A stretch of DNA of 64,000 nucleotides from Vibrio sp. ED004 (lineage in GTDB: Bacteria > Pseudomonadota > Gammaproteobacteria > Enterobacterales > Vibrionaceae). Positions 1 to 7,926 of the stretch are shown piece by piece. The DNA lies in the NCBI RefSeq assembly GCF_023206395.1, contig NZ_CP066149.1, positions 3,782,001 to 3,846,000 of the forward strand. The letters run 5' to 3'. Position numbers and translations under genes: made by a program. The notes under the pieces were generated by a model. It was given only the letters and a program-made list of their open reading frames with translations, was not told the origin of the DNA and made no database searches. Numbering within the stretch: the stretch's first letter is position 1; every line of letters starts with the position of its first letter.

Positions 1-1145
1 AGAGATACAGAGTACATACGCTCTTGACCAAATAGTTTAGGAACTAAGTGGTAAACCGAACCGATAGAAACCATTGCAACCCAACCTAACGCACCAGAGT
101 GAACGTGACCAATAGTCCAGTCCGTGTAGTGAGATAGTGCGTTAACCGTTTTGATTGCCATCATTGGGCCTTCGAAAGTCGACATGCCGTAGAATGATAG
201 AGAAACGATTAGGAAACGTAGGATTGGGTCGTAGCGAAGCTTATGCCACGCGCCAGATAGAGTCATAATACCGTTGATCATGCCACCCCAAGAAGGAGCA
301 AACAGAACCAAAGACATAACCATACCTAGAGACTGAGTCCAGTCAGGAAGTGCAGTGTAGTGTAGGTGGTGAGGACCAGCCCAAATATACAGAGACACAA
401 GAGCCCAGAAGTGAACGATCGACAAACGGTAAGAATAAACAGGGCGACCAGCTTGTTTAGGAACGAAGTAGTACATCATACCAAGGAAACCAGCTGTCAA
501 TAGGAAGCCTACCGCATTGTGTCCGTACCACCATTGCACCATTGCATCAATTGCACCTGAGTAAATCGAGTACGATTTAAACGCAGATACAGGAACAGCT
601 AAGCTGTTAACGATGTGCAACACGGCAACCGTGATGATGAAGGCTCCGAAGAACCAGTTTGCTACGTAAATGTGCGATGTTTTACGCTTAATCATAGTTC
701 CGAAGAACACGACCGCATAAGCTACCCACACAAGAGTAATAGCAATATCGATTGGCCATTCTAGTTCTGCGTATTCTTTACCAGAGGTCAAACCTAACGG
801 TAAAGTAATTGCAGCGGACAGGATAATCGCTTGCCAACCCCAAAAGGTAAAGGCTACGAGAGGGCCACCAAAGAGACGCGTCTGACAGGTACGTTGCACA
901 ACATAATATGATGTTGCAAACAGCGCACTTGTACCGAACGCAAAAATAACCGCATTAGTATGCAGGGGACGTAAACGACTGTACGTCAACCACGGCGTAT
1001 CAAAGTTTAGCTGTGGCCAAACTAATTGAGCGGCAATCAAAACACCAACGCCCATACCGACAATACCCCACAAAATTGTAACGAGGGTAAATTGACGGAC
1101 GACCGTATAGTTGTAGTTTTGTTCAAGCTGCTTTTCTTGGCTCAT
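1..1145 (-). CDS. ccoN: cbb3-type cytochrome c oxidase subunit I, C-terminally cut by window edge
   Basis: Catalytic subunit of the cbb3 terminal oxidase, an inner-membrane protein that reduces oxygen at low oxygen tension. The reverse strand translates without a break from ATG at 1145 to the window edge. It shows the haem and copper histidine motifs of the family: [19 protein letters not shown], the HH pair in AGPHHLHY, and [10 protein letters not shown]. The start at 1145 has a GGAAG ribosome site seven bases upstream; an in-frame ATG at 1151 is too close to it. ccoO, ccoQ and ccoP would be expected next, outside the window. The identification is secure. Confidence 0.96.
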   Translation of the reverse strand, partial: MSQEKQLEQNYNYTVVRQFTLVTILWGIVGMGVGVLIAAQLVWPQLNFDTPWLTYSRLRPLHTNAVIFAFGTSALFATSYYVVQRTCQTRLFGGPLVAFTFWGWQAIILSAAITLPLGLTSGKEYAELEWPIDIAITLVWVAYAVVFFGTMIKRKTSHIYVANWFFGAFIITVAVLHIVNSLAVPVSAFKSYSIYSGAIDAMVQWWYGHNAVGFLLTAGFLGMMYYFVPKQAGRPVYSYRLSIVHFWALVSLYIWAGPHHLHYTALPDWTQSLGMVMSLVLFAPSWGGMINGIMTLSGAWHKLRYDPILRFLIVSLSFYGMSTFEGPMMAIKTVNALSHYTDWTIGHVHSGALGWVAMVSIGSVYHLVPKLFGQERMYSVS

Positions 1146-1403
1146 TTGCATGCTTCCAATTTCTTATTTACTACACTTTACTTCCAACACGACTCACGTC
1201 GTAATGCCACCCAAATTAGAAAAGGAAATGCAGCCTATTCAGGGCTTTATTTCCACTTGCTGATTTTAAAAAAAAGTGGCATTTTCAACGCGACACTATA
1301 CTTGAATTAACAAATCAATGACAGAGTAGTAACCTTACGCTTGGTCTGGAATTGGATTTTTATTTAAAAACTTTGAACTTTGTAACAAGGAGTAAAGATT
1401 ATA

Positions 1404-1769
1404 ATGGCGGCACAAAAGCTAACAAAAGGCAGGCTTGTTCAAATTATCGTCATGTTGGTTATTTTAATAGCTGCATTTACTTGGAGAACAGTAACATACG
1501 ATAATAACGAAACAGTAAACTGTATAGTTTCAAAACCTTGTGAATTTGGTATTGATAATCATAATGTTTTAATTTCAGCCGATAACCTAGGCTATTCGAT
1601 CGAAACATCTAAAACTGGCAAATTTATCATTAACTACAATGAAAGCGGAATATTGGAAGAGAAAGGGCCTTCAAATTGGCTGTTACAAACCGATGATAAT
1701 AGTTCCTCAATAACAGTTACATTTCCACAACAGATAAGCACGTTTTCTGTAAACCTCTCTAAAGAGTAA
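1404..1769 (+). CDS. Small membrane-anchored protein of unknown function, divergent from ccoN
   Basis: 121 residues with one hydrophobic helix at about residues 13-27 (IIVMLVILIAAF) followed by a hydrophilic domain with two cysteines (C40, C46), probably facing the periplasm. An AAGGAG ribosome site lies upstream of the ATG, at somewhat long spacing. I do not recognise the family. Its position between ccoN and the FIST gene suggests a conserved Vibrio gene. It is divergent from ccoN and codes on the same strand as the FIST gene that follows after about 115 bases. Function cannot be assigned. Confidence 0.7.
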   Translation: MAAQKLTKGRLVQIIVMLVILIAAFTWRTVTYDNNETVNCIVSKPCEFGIDNHNVLISADNLGYSIETSKTGKFIINYNESGILEEKGPSNWLLQTDDNSSSITVTFPQQISTFSVNLSKE

Positions 1770-1884
1770 TAGAGCGAAAACTTGGACACACCTCGGCGCT
1801 TTTGATAGAAATATGTACCAAATCAGTGAAACACAATGCATTAAAGTGTTATAAAGACAACATTAATAAAGTTTCCAGAAATCT

Positions 1885-3069
1885 ATGAAATTTCTATCAA
1901 AAGTCTCTTATTCGCTAGACGATAAAATCGCGGTAGATGAGTTGCTCAATGGGGTCGAAAACCCTGACAATATTGCCTGTCTTATTTGTTACTGCACAGA
2001 AGAGTACTCCACGCTCGCTGTGCAGAGATATTTCGTAGATGCTCTCCCTAACACTCCTATCCATGGTTGTACCACTTGTCACGGTATCATGACCGAAACT
2101 GGGTTCCATTCAGGCCCAGTAATTGGCGTCCTCATCATTTATGACTCAGGTATCAACGCCTATGGCACGGGAATCGAGCATTTTGGCGAATCTATAGAAC
2201 AAAGCACCTTTAGCGCGATAGATAGAGCACTTAAAAACGCCAACCGTGAAGGTGAAATCCCCGATCTTATCTTGTTGCATTCCACACCTGGGAACGAAGA
2301 GAAGGTGATGGCGGCCATCGATAACAAATTCGGTACAGAGGTACCCATTATCGGAGGCAGTGCCGCGGACAATCAGGTTTCTGGAAATTGGAGCATCTTT
2401 ACCGAAGAGTCACTCTCTATCAATGGTGTGTCTTTAACCGTCGTATTTGCATCCCAATCTATCTATTCCTCATTTAGCGCAGGTCACACTCCAACGCGTT
2501 ATTCAGGTACCGTGACCAAAGTACGAAACAGGATCTTATTAGAGATAGACCATAGACCAGCGGTCACCGTTTATAACGAATGGACAAACTTCCATATAGG
2601 TGGCAGCGATGATGGCTATATCTTTGAAAAATCATCTGTTTATCCATTGGGCAGAAAGGTCGGTTCGTCTTATGACTACCCATATTTCAAGCTGTCTCAC
2701 TCGATTAGAGAAACAGAGTGCAATGGGATCGAGCTCTTCACTGACATCAGTGAAGGCGACAAAATCTATTTGATGCAAGGCTCTAAACAACAGTTAATAA
2801 GCCGTGCTGCCAATATCATTCATTCTTCTTATTACAACGACATGGATCTTGAAGAGAAGCTCGGAGCAATCAACATATTTTGCGCAGGCCCAATGCTAAA
2901 CCTTAAGCAAGACATGGACGAGGTTTGTGACCAAATAAATCAAGCACTTAATGGGCTTCCATACATATGCCCATTCACTTTTGGTGAACAAGGCAGGCTC
3001 TCTGGTGGTGAGAACGCACACGGAAACTTAATGGTGTCGTCAGCAACGTTTTATAGGTTAAAGAAGTAA
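1885..3069 (+). CDS. vpsV: FIST-domain sensory protein (VpsV-like)
   Basis: 394 residues made almost entirely of a FIST_N plus FIST_C module (roughly residues 25-220 and 225-370). FIST domains are thought to bind small ligands, perhaps amino acids, and to feed signals to kinases or cyclases. No signal peptide or membrane helix is visible, so it is probably cytoplasmic. The stop codon overlaps the next start as TAATG at 3067-3071, so it is translationally coupled to the hybrid kinase. The FIST-only gene followed by a hybrid kinase beside ccoN matches, from memory, V. cholerae vpsV-vpsS (VC1444-VC1445). The gene name rests on that synteny. Confidence 0.85.
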   Translation: MKFLSKVSYSLDDKIAVDELLNGVENPDNIACLICYCTEEYSTLAVQRYFVDALPNTPIHGCTTCHGIMTETGFHSGPVIGVLIIYDSGINAYGTGIEHFGESIEQSTFSAIDRALKNANREGEIPDLILLHSTPGNEEKVMAAIDNKFGTEVPIIGGSAADNQVSGNWSIFTEESLSINGVSLTVVFASQSIYSSFSAGHTPTRYSGTVTKVRNRILLEIDHRPAVTVYNEWTNFHIGGSDDGYIFEKSSVYPLGRKVGSSYDYPYFKLSHSIRETECNGIELFTDISEGDKIYLMQGSKQQLISRAANIIHSSYYNDMDLEEKLGAINIFCAGPMLNLKQDMDEVCDQINQALNGLPYICPFTFGEQGRLSGGENAHGNLMVSSATFYRLKK

Positions 3070-4793
3070 TGGGATCGGAAGGTCAAGAAGCGCTACAAGA
3101 AGCACGTATTGAACTGCAAAAACTGAAAGCCCGCGAGCGAAAGCTGGCTGAAGAGAATAGGGTAATCCTATCAACCATCTCTGCAATCAGTAAGGCGAGT
3201 AACATCTCCGAGATCTTCTCTAGCCTTGAGTTTGTACTCAAAAAATACATTAAGTTTGATGACTTTATCGTGGTATCAAGGGTAGGGAACGAAGGTAGTT
3301 TCAAGACCCTGTTAACCAATAACAAAGTCTTCGACCAGATGAACTGGACGGATTGCGGTAAGCTATCTCGAGTCATCAATGGAGAATGCGCCATCCTTTT
3401 TGAGCCTAAATCATTGGGTGAATTCAACTCTTTGCACCCCATTGTTCTCGACCAGATTAACTCCGTTCTGATTACCGGAATTGATAGCGGGCTCACACAG
3501 TCCGTGATCATCTTTATCCACTCCAATACCAAACATTTCAGCATTGAAACCAAAGCGACGCTAAACCGTTTTAGACCTCTGATTGAGCGTGCAGTTTTCG
3601 ATATTGAAAACAAAGAAAAGCTTGAAGCCACAGTTCGAGAACGTACCGCAGAGCTAGTCACAGCAAGGAAAGATGCAGAAAGAGCCAACAAGGCTAAGTC
3701 TGAATTCCTAGCCATGATGAGTCATGAATTAAGAACTCCGTTGAACGCGATTATAGGCCTAATCGATACGCTGAAATCGACATCACTCAATGAAGAGCAA
3801 CAGTCTATACTTCTTAATATGAGCACGTCGTCTGAGTTGCTGTTAGCGATTATCAGCGACGTATTGGACTTTTCAAAAATCGAATCTGGATGTTTCTCGT
3901 TGTCGCCTCAATGGAGCAACGTAAGAGACACTGTAACGTTTGTTTTGTCTGAACAAAAGAAGACGGCAGACGATAAAGGATTAGCGCTAACCGTAACCAG
4001 CGATATCCCAGAAGGTGAACTTCATTATCTTGACCCAAGCCGATTAGCGCAGATCTTATTTAACCTAATTGGCAACGCGATTAAGTTCACTGAACAAGGA
4101 CATGTACATGTGTCTATTAAATACCAGCAAAGCTCGTTCTATATAACGGTAGAAGACACCGGGATTGGCATTAGCTCGCAGCAACTTGCTTCTTTGTTCA
4201 GTCCATTTGTTCAAGCCGATAGCACAATCACACGACGATTTGGGGGCACTGGTTTAGGCTTGGCTATCACCAAACGACTTGTTGAACTGATGCGTGGACG
4301 TATATCTGTAGAGAGTGAACCAGGGAAAGGCTCTAGATTTGAAGTACAGTTACCAGTGCTAACCAGAGTAACGAACAATCTCGCTGACAATATACAAGAT
4401 GACTGTACACGAGAACTAAGAAGCCGATACTCAGTTTTAGTTGTGGAAGACAATCCGACCAATCAAATGGTGATTAAGTTAATCCTAACAAGACAAGGCC
4501 ACGAGGTTTTCATCGCAAGCAATGGTGAAGAAGCAATTGGCTTTATTGAAAGAGGCAACGATTCAATCGACATTATCTTAATGGACGTGTCGATGCCGGT
4601 TATGGATGGATTGACCACAACCAAATACATGAGAGAAGCAAACATCCAAACACCAATCGTCGCGCTAACAGCACACACATCAGTAGAAGACAGATTTTCA
4701 TGTTTAGATGTTGGTATGAATGATTTCGTTACCAAGCCAGTAAGAACCAAAGAGATCACAGAAGCTATTGATCGACTAATGCTTGAGATCTAA
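3069..4793 (+). CDS. vpsS: Hybrid sensor histidine kinase/response regulator (VpsS-like)
   Basis: 574 residues. An N-terminal coiled coil (about 5-30) leads to a GAF-like sensory region (30-190), a second coiled coil, HisKA with the phospho-acceptor in SHELRTPLN (His219), and HATPase_c with NLIGNAIKF, DTGIGIS and GGTGLGLAI. A C-terminal receiver follows, with acceptor Asp506 in ILMDVSMP and the lysine in FVTKP. No membrane helix is visible, so the kinase should be soluble. Its V. cholerae counterpart VpsS stimulates biofilm matrix expression through the LuxU phosphorelay. It is coupled to the FIST gene, which probably supplies the signal. The symbol depends on synteny. Confidence 0.87.
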   Translation: MGSEGQEALQEARIELQKLKARERKLAEENRVILSTISAISKASNISEIFSSLEFVLKKYIKFDDFIVVSRVGNEGSFKTLLTNNKVFDQMNWTDCGKLSRVINGECAILFEPKSLGEFNSLHPIVLDQINSVLITGIDSGLTQSVIIFIHSNTKHFSIETKATLNRFRPLIERAVFDIENKEKLEATVRERTAELVTARKDAERANKAKSEFLAMMSHELRTPLNAIIGLIDTLKSTSLNEEQQSILLNMSTSSELLLAIISDVLDFSKIESGCFSLSPQWSNVRDTVTFVLSEQKKTADDKGLALTVTSDIPEGELHYLDPSRLAQILFNLIGNAIKFTEQGHVHVSIKYQQSSFYITVEDTGIGISSQQLASLFSPFVQADSTITRRFGGTGLGLAITKRLVELMRGRISVESEPGKGSRFEVQLPVLTRVTNNLADNIQDDCTRELRSRYSVLVVEDNPTNQMVIKLILTRQGHEVFIASNGEEAIGFIERGNDSIDIILMDVSMPVMDGLTTTKYMREANIQTPIVALTAHTSVEDRFSCLDVGMNDFVTKPVRTKEITEAIDRLMLEI

Positions 4794-4941
4794 TAAACGT
4801 ATTCTTAATCGAAGATTAGGAAATATGTTTATTAGGTATTTTATGGTAAATAGCTTTACTGTTAAATAGAACGCTAATTCAGAGCAGAAACAAGAGGCAG
4901 GGCATCACATAAAGATACCTGCATTATAAACACCACAGGCA

Positions 4942-4969
4942 ATTTAACATAATATACATAATACGCAGT
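4942..4969 (-). other. dif1-type XerCD site, left prophage junction (attL)
   Basis: A 28-bp site. On the minus strand it reads XerC arm ACTGCGTATTA, a six-base centre TGTATA, and XerD arm TTATGTTAAAT. This is the Vibrio chromosome-1 dif layout and is a complete, canonical site. The phage starts immediately to the right of the XerC arm. The minus-strand regulator gene reads through the arm and takes its stop codon (TAA, 4944-4946) from the XerD arm. XerC-mediated exchange leaves the chromosomal centre and XerD arm on this side, so this copy is probably the one still used for chromosome dimer resolution. Confidence 0.9.
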
Positions 4970-5312
4970 TGGCTAGTGCTTTATTTGGGGTGGCTGCCAT
5001 CAACGCTAATCCTGCGCAAGTCATTGAAATTGCTTTTAATCCTAGCCCGTTGCACTTTTTTGCTATGTGTTCCCACATCTGTTTAATCTGTGGATTTTCG
5101 TTGCGGTCAACGTGACAACCCAGCAATGCCATCTCCGGATCAATTCCTGCGCTTTCTGCAAGAAAAACTGCTTCAGAATCAGATATATAGCGAGTTCCTT
5201 TTCGCATTTCACCAATCCGTTGTCTTGGTAGATTCAAATCGTGGGCAATTTGCTTATCTTGTATGTAGTTTTTCGCCTTTTTATAGGCATCTAACAAGTC
5301 GTTTTGATACAT
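4944..5312 (-). CDS. DUF3693 phage regulator, truncated by the dif site in the prophage
   Basis: 122 residues in the integrated state. The N-terminal half looks like a helix-turn-helix (about residues 17-45, including AHDLNLPRQRIGEMRKG), as in the DUF3693 family of Vibrio phages. It sits where CTX phage has the repressor rstR. The last codons (NCVLCILC, stop) are encoded by the dif site. Joined to the right end of the phage, the frame stays open for 29 different residues and ends overlapping the DUF3653 start, giving about 148 residues. A GGGAGAA ribosome site precedes the ATG. It probably acts on the two AGGCA-N8-CGTGC sites upstream. Repressor function is inferred from position and fold. 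Confidence 0.8.
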   Translation of the reverse strand: MYQNDLLDAYKKAKNYIQDKQIAHDLNLPRQRIGEMRKGTRYISDSEAVFLAESAGIDPEMALLGCHVDRNENPQIKQMWEHIAKKCNGLGLKAISMTCAGLALMAATPNKALANCVLCILC

Positions 5313-5347
5313 GTTGAGTTCTCCCTTTGCCTACATTCTAGCTGATC

Positions 5348-5395
5348 AGGCATGATTTTCCGTGCTTAACAGGCACAATAAATCGTGCCTATAAT
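5348..5395 (+). promoter_or_regulatory. Early phage promoter overlapped by two tandem operators
   Basis: Two 20-bp copies of the pattern AGGCA-N8-CGTGC-YT start at 5348 and 5371, 23 bases apart. The second contains the perfect inverted repeat GGCAC-N8-GTGCC. That repeat fills the 18-base spacer between a -35 box TTAACA (5366-5371) and a -10 box TATAAT (5390-5395). The promoter points at the early gene at 5437. The layout is what a repressor-controlled early promoter looks like, and the divergent DUF3693 gene is the obvious candidate regulator. Confidence 0.65.
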
Positions 5396-5436
5396 CCTCC
5401 TAAGTTAATCACAACCCAACTTATCGAGGTGCTGTT

Positions 5437-5733
5437 ATGTTCCAAATTGAATCTATTGAATACGGCTCTGTTTTAAAATCTGAACACGTTAGCTTCTCTA
5501 ACTACCCAGATTTTACACACGCATCCGTGTCTCTTCATAACTCACCATTAGAAATCTGTTTTGAGTTCCTAGCTAGCGAACTTGAGTTTGGTCAACGCAC
5601 TATTAGCGAAGAAATTTTTCATACGGTGTCGTTTATCAGTTCTCAGCCTAGTTGCTCTGACGCTTTCACTTTCACGTTTGACAACGACCAAGAACTTGAA
5701 CAGTTCTGCGCGTTCTTCGGTTTGGAACGTTAA
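5437..5733 (+). CDS. Small early inovirus protein, unknown function
   Basis: 98 residues, acidic, rich in Phe, Ser and Glu, with no signal peptide or membrane helix. It is the first gene of the rightward phage transcript, with a GAGGTG ribosome site before the ATG and two bases before the next gene. I cannot name its family. A decayed relative is visible outside the prophage at about 16535-16640, where PDFTHATVFLANS matches PDFTHASVSLHNS here. The gene is therefore a standard part of this phage type. Confidence 0.75.
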   Translation: MFQIESIEYGSVLKSEHVSFSNYPDFTHASVSLHNSPLEICFEFLASELEFGQRTISEEIFHTVSFISSQPSCSDAFTFTFDNDQELEQFCAFFGLER

Positions 5734-5735
5734 TC

Positions 5736-5936
5736 ATGGATTCCATTTACTTCGACAACGAACCCAACCATGGCATTAACGCCTATTTCCCTTGGGGTCA
5801 TAACTTCTTTAAGACTCAGCGTGAGTTCTTCCAGTTTATGGAGGTTCATTACGGCATGGTGTCATTTCAGATTGTCGAAATCACTGACGATAACTATCAA
5901 GAGCTTTTGGTTAAAGGTGTTTTCCATGCCATCTAA
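5736..5936 (+). CDS. Small early inovirus protein, unknown function
   Basis: 66 residues, aromatic-rich (FFKTQREFFQFMEV) and acidic at the C-terminus, with no membrane helix. It is packed between the 98-residue gene (two-base gap) and the replication gene, whose ATG at 5926 lies inside its last codons (11-base overlap). This suggests translational coupling to replication. No family recognised. Confidence 0.7.
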   Translation: MDSIYFDNEPNHGINAYFPWGHNFFKTQREFFQFMEVHYGMVSFQIVEITDDNYQELLVKGVFHAI

Positions 5937-7038
5937 AAAACCACATAAGTTTCATGATGAGATTCGTCCGGTTCAAGTGGATCACTTAGCGTTTTCGTTT
6001 TCATACGGTTCGCTTAGACACTTGGATAACTCGAACGAACAAGACTTTATCAACATGCAGTTTCCTGAGTTCAAAAAGCAAAGCGTTAACGGTCGTCTTA
6101 ACTCACCAGAAGCTATAGAGAAATCAATTGAGTTACACCGTAACAAATGTCGTAAGGTTTTAGGTGATAGGTTCGATGAGTTCATGGCGAAAGTTTTTAA
6201 CTTCCGTCTGTCTCCTATGCGTGGCCGAGGCTTGCATGGCTATGAAGATTCGATGGTGATTTACGATTCTACTGGAACGGTTGAATGTGGTTTGGTCGGT
6301 ATTGGCGGCAACAATGACACGGTCTACGTGCAAATCAATGGTACGGGTTGCGCTAAGTTGTTCGACTTCACCACACACAAAAAGGTGCATTGGTGGCTGT
6401 CACTTTTGGGTATCACTCGCCTAGCCCGTTTAGATCTCTGTGTGGATGACTACACCGGAATCTTTGACTGTAAGTATGCTGAGAAATGTTTTTATGAGGG
6501 AGCATTTCGTACTGCTTCTCGCGGTCGTGGCCCGACAATGGTTCCTCATAAGCGCGTTTCACAATCCGGTGAATTATCAGAGGAAGCCGTTCTTGTTGGC
6601 TCTCGTACCTCTGCAATCTACTGGCGTGTGTACAACAAAAAATTCGAGCAAAACATCGCTGACCCAGAAGTTATTTGGTATCGCAATGAAGTGGAATTGA
6701 AGAAGTGCGATTTGGCACTACTCGCCTCGCCTGCTTCGGCCTTTGCTGGTCTGTGTGACTTCTCGGCCAGTATCGACCCTGCCGAACCAATGAAGATTGA
6801 GCTTAACAAAAAGAAAGCAGGTCTTGAGTTCTTCGCTCGTATTGCTTGGGTTCGTCGCCAGTGTGGCAAAGCGCTATCTGAAGTTGTGGCTATGACTGAG
6901 GGTGACTTGGGTGAAGCATTTGGAATGCTCATTCCTACGCATCATAGACGCGCCAACTTTGAAACCTCGTTAGGCATTCCTGACGAATACACTAAACAGA
7001 AAATTGAAATTTTGGAGTCAAGAATATGCCTACAATAA
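5926..7038 (+). CDS. Phage replication initiation protein (RstA/gpII type)
   Basis: 370 residues. The region TRLARLDLCVDDYTG (about residues 166-180) and the later block VLVGSRTSAIYWRVYNKKFEQ, cited here by its ends VLVGSR and YNKKFEQ, match the Rep_trans/replication initiation factor family. These enzymes nick the phage plus origin and start rolling-circle replication. I chose ATG 5926 because it overlaps the upstream stop in the compact way seen along this operon; a longer open frame starting at 5770 would run over the previous gene. It overlaps the next gene by 13 bases. In CTX phage the same position is rstA. Confidence 0.88.
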   Translation: MPSKKPHKFHDEIRPVQVDHLAFSFSYGSLRHLDNSNEQDFINMQFPEFKKQSVNGRLNSPEAIEKSIELHRNKCRKVLGDRFDEFMAKVFNFRLSPMRGRGLHGYEDSMVIYDSTGTVECGLVGIGGNNDTVYVQINGTGCAKLFDFTTHKKVHWWLSLLGITRLARLDLCVDDYTGIFDCKYAEKCFYEGAFRTASRGRGPTMVPHKRVSQSGELSEEAVLVGSRTSAIYWRVYNKKFEQNIADPEVIWYRNEVELKKCDLALLASPASAFAGLCDFSASIDPAEPMKIELNKKKAGLEFFARIAWVRRQCGKALSEVVAMTEGDLGEAFGMLIPTHHRRANFETSLGIPDEYTKQKIEILESRICLQ

Positions 7039-7364
7039 CTGGTATCTCTATCAAGCGTTTCCCTAAATCTAATATGGAGTTCGCCGAGCTGTCTGTCCTA
7101 CGTGCTGTTGAAGAAGTCGATAACGAGAAGTTTCAACAAACTGGCATCGGTTTCTCAACTGACATCCCTTACAACAAACAAGCTCTGAAAATTGATGTGG
7201 ATTACGCGCGTCAGCTCATCCAATCGCGCGCCTTTGTTGCTAACCGTGAATACGAATTGAGCTTTGGTGCTAACCCACATGATCCATTGGATATCTTGGT
7301 TAACAAGCTTGTTCCTACTGATGCTGAAGTTCAAAAACACTTCGACGCCTCGCTTAAAAAATAA
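7026..7364 (+). CDS. DUF1293-type phage protein, probable ssDNA-binding protein
   Basis: 112 residues, soluble, starting inside the end of the replication gene. It resembles the DUF1293 proteins that follow the replication gene in Vibrio phages of the Vf33 group. By position it corresponds to RstB of CTX phage and gpV of Ff phages, which coat phage single-stranded DNA. That role is inferred from gene order, not from a motif I can identify. Confidence 0.7.
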   Translation: MPTITGISIKRFPKSNMEFAELSVLRAVEEVDNEKFQQTGIGFSTDIPYNKQALKIDVDYARQLIQSRAFVANREYELSFGANPHDPLDILVNKLVPTDAEVQKHFDASLKK

Positions 7365-7382
7365 ATTGAATTCGGAATTGTT

Positions 7383-7625
7383 ATGCCTAAGTGCGCTTTA
7401 GCAAATGAAAATGGTTTTCTAGCTCTTGTTGATACGTCAGTTGAATCCTGTACAGGAGTCATTGTTATTACGGCTAGTGATTATGAATATTTGATGGGGT
7501 TTACTCAGGTTTCTGCAATCGAAGCTACTGCGGTTTTTAGTGGGGCTTTCTCACTAGTTTTCGTCAGCGGTTTCGCTATGTCATACGCCATTAAGATGGC
7601 TATTAAGTTAGTTAAAATTTTATAA
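7383..7625 (+). CDS. Small inovirus membrane protein, probable minor coat
   Basis: 80 residues with one long hydrophobic stretch at about residues 46-72 (ATAVFSGAFSLVFVSGFAMS) and a basic tail (KMAIKLVKIL). This is typical of inovirus proteins that wait in the inner membrane before assembly. It lies between the DUF1293 gene and the major coat gene. There is no clear signal peptide. The exact virion role is unknown. Confidence 0.65.
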   Translation: MPKCALANENGFLALVDTSVESCTGVIVITASDYEYLMGFTQVSAIEATAVFSGAFSLVFVSGFAMSYAIKMAIKLVKIL

Positions 7626-7637
7626 GGATACAAAATT

Positions 7638-7772
7638 ATGGAAGCTATTTGGGCTGCTGTGGATTTCGCTGATGTCGCAACTAAAGTAGGTGCTGCGGGT
7701 GTGGCGATCATCGGAATTACTATGGCTTACAAGGCAATCGGCCTTGCTAAACGTGCTGTTAAGTCTGCTTAA
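7638..7772 (+). CDS. Major coat protein (pVIII-like), 44 residues
   Basis: The ATG at 7638 has an AAGGA ribosome site about eight bases upstream. The product has an acidic-amphipathic N-terminus (MEAIWAAVDFADVATK), a Gly/Ala/Ile membrane segment (VGAAGVAIIGITMAY) and a Lys-rich C-terminus (KAIGLAKRAVKSA). That is the architecture of filamentous phage major coat proteins, whose basic end lines the DNA. No leader peptide is present, so it would insert directly. It is followed within 120 bases by the strong central terminator, which fits high expression. Confidence 0.82.
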   Translation: MEAIWAAVDFADVATKVGAAGVAIIGITMAYKAIGLAKRAVKSA

Positions 7773-7791
7773 CTGATGGGGGTTTCTGAGC

Positions 7792-7884
7792 GTGTTGATT
7801 GCCATACATGACCTGATACTTATGGTATTTGCTCTTTTGGGTGGCTTGTCTGGTTTTCTAGCCGCTCAGAATTTTCAAGGTTAA
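7792..7884 (+). CDS. 30-residue membrane peptide, probable pVII/pIX-type minor coat
   Basis: A GTG-started frame with a GGGG stretch about 11 bases upstream. The product is almost wholly hydrophobic (LIAIHDLILMVFALLGGLSG, then FLAAQNFQG). Tiny single-helix proteins of this size next to the major coat gene cap the filament tip in Ff phages. The call rests on size, hydrophobicity and place, and the start codon is uncertain. Confidence 0.5.
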   Translation: MLIAIHDLILMVFALLGGLSGFLAAQNFQG

Positions 7885-7888
7885 TAAC

Positions 7889-7913
7889 AAAGGGGGCTTC
7901 GGCCTCTTTTTTT
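7889..7913 (+). terminator. Central phage terminator
   Basis: A nine-pair stem (7889-7897 with 7902-7910) with a UUCG tetraloop, followed by a T-run. It separates the abundant coat gene from the adsorption and assembly genes, as in other inoviruses. Confidence 0.85.
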
Positions 7914-7926
7914 ACAGGTTTATCTT

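Noticed and set aside
1302..1318. FNR-like inverted TTGA...TCAA upstream of ccoN
   Set aside because: The half-sites are 17 bases apart end to end instead of 14, and the match is not to the full TTGAT-N4-ATCAA pattern.
3083..3715. 210-codon open frame on the minus strand
   Set aside because: Lies entirely within the hybrid kinase gene, whose domains are clear; it is a mirror frame.
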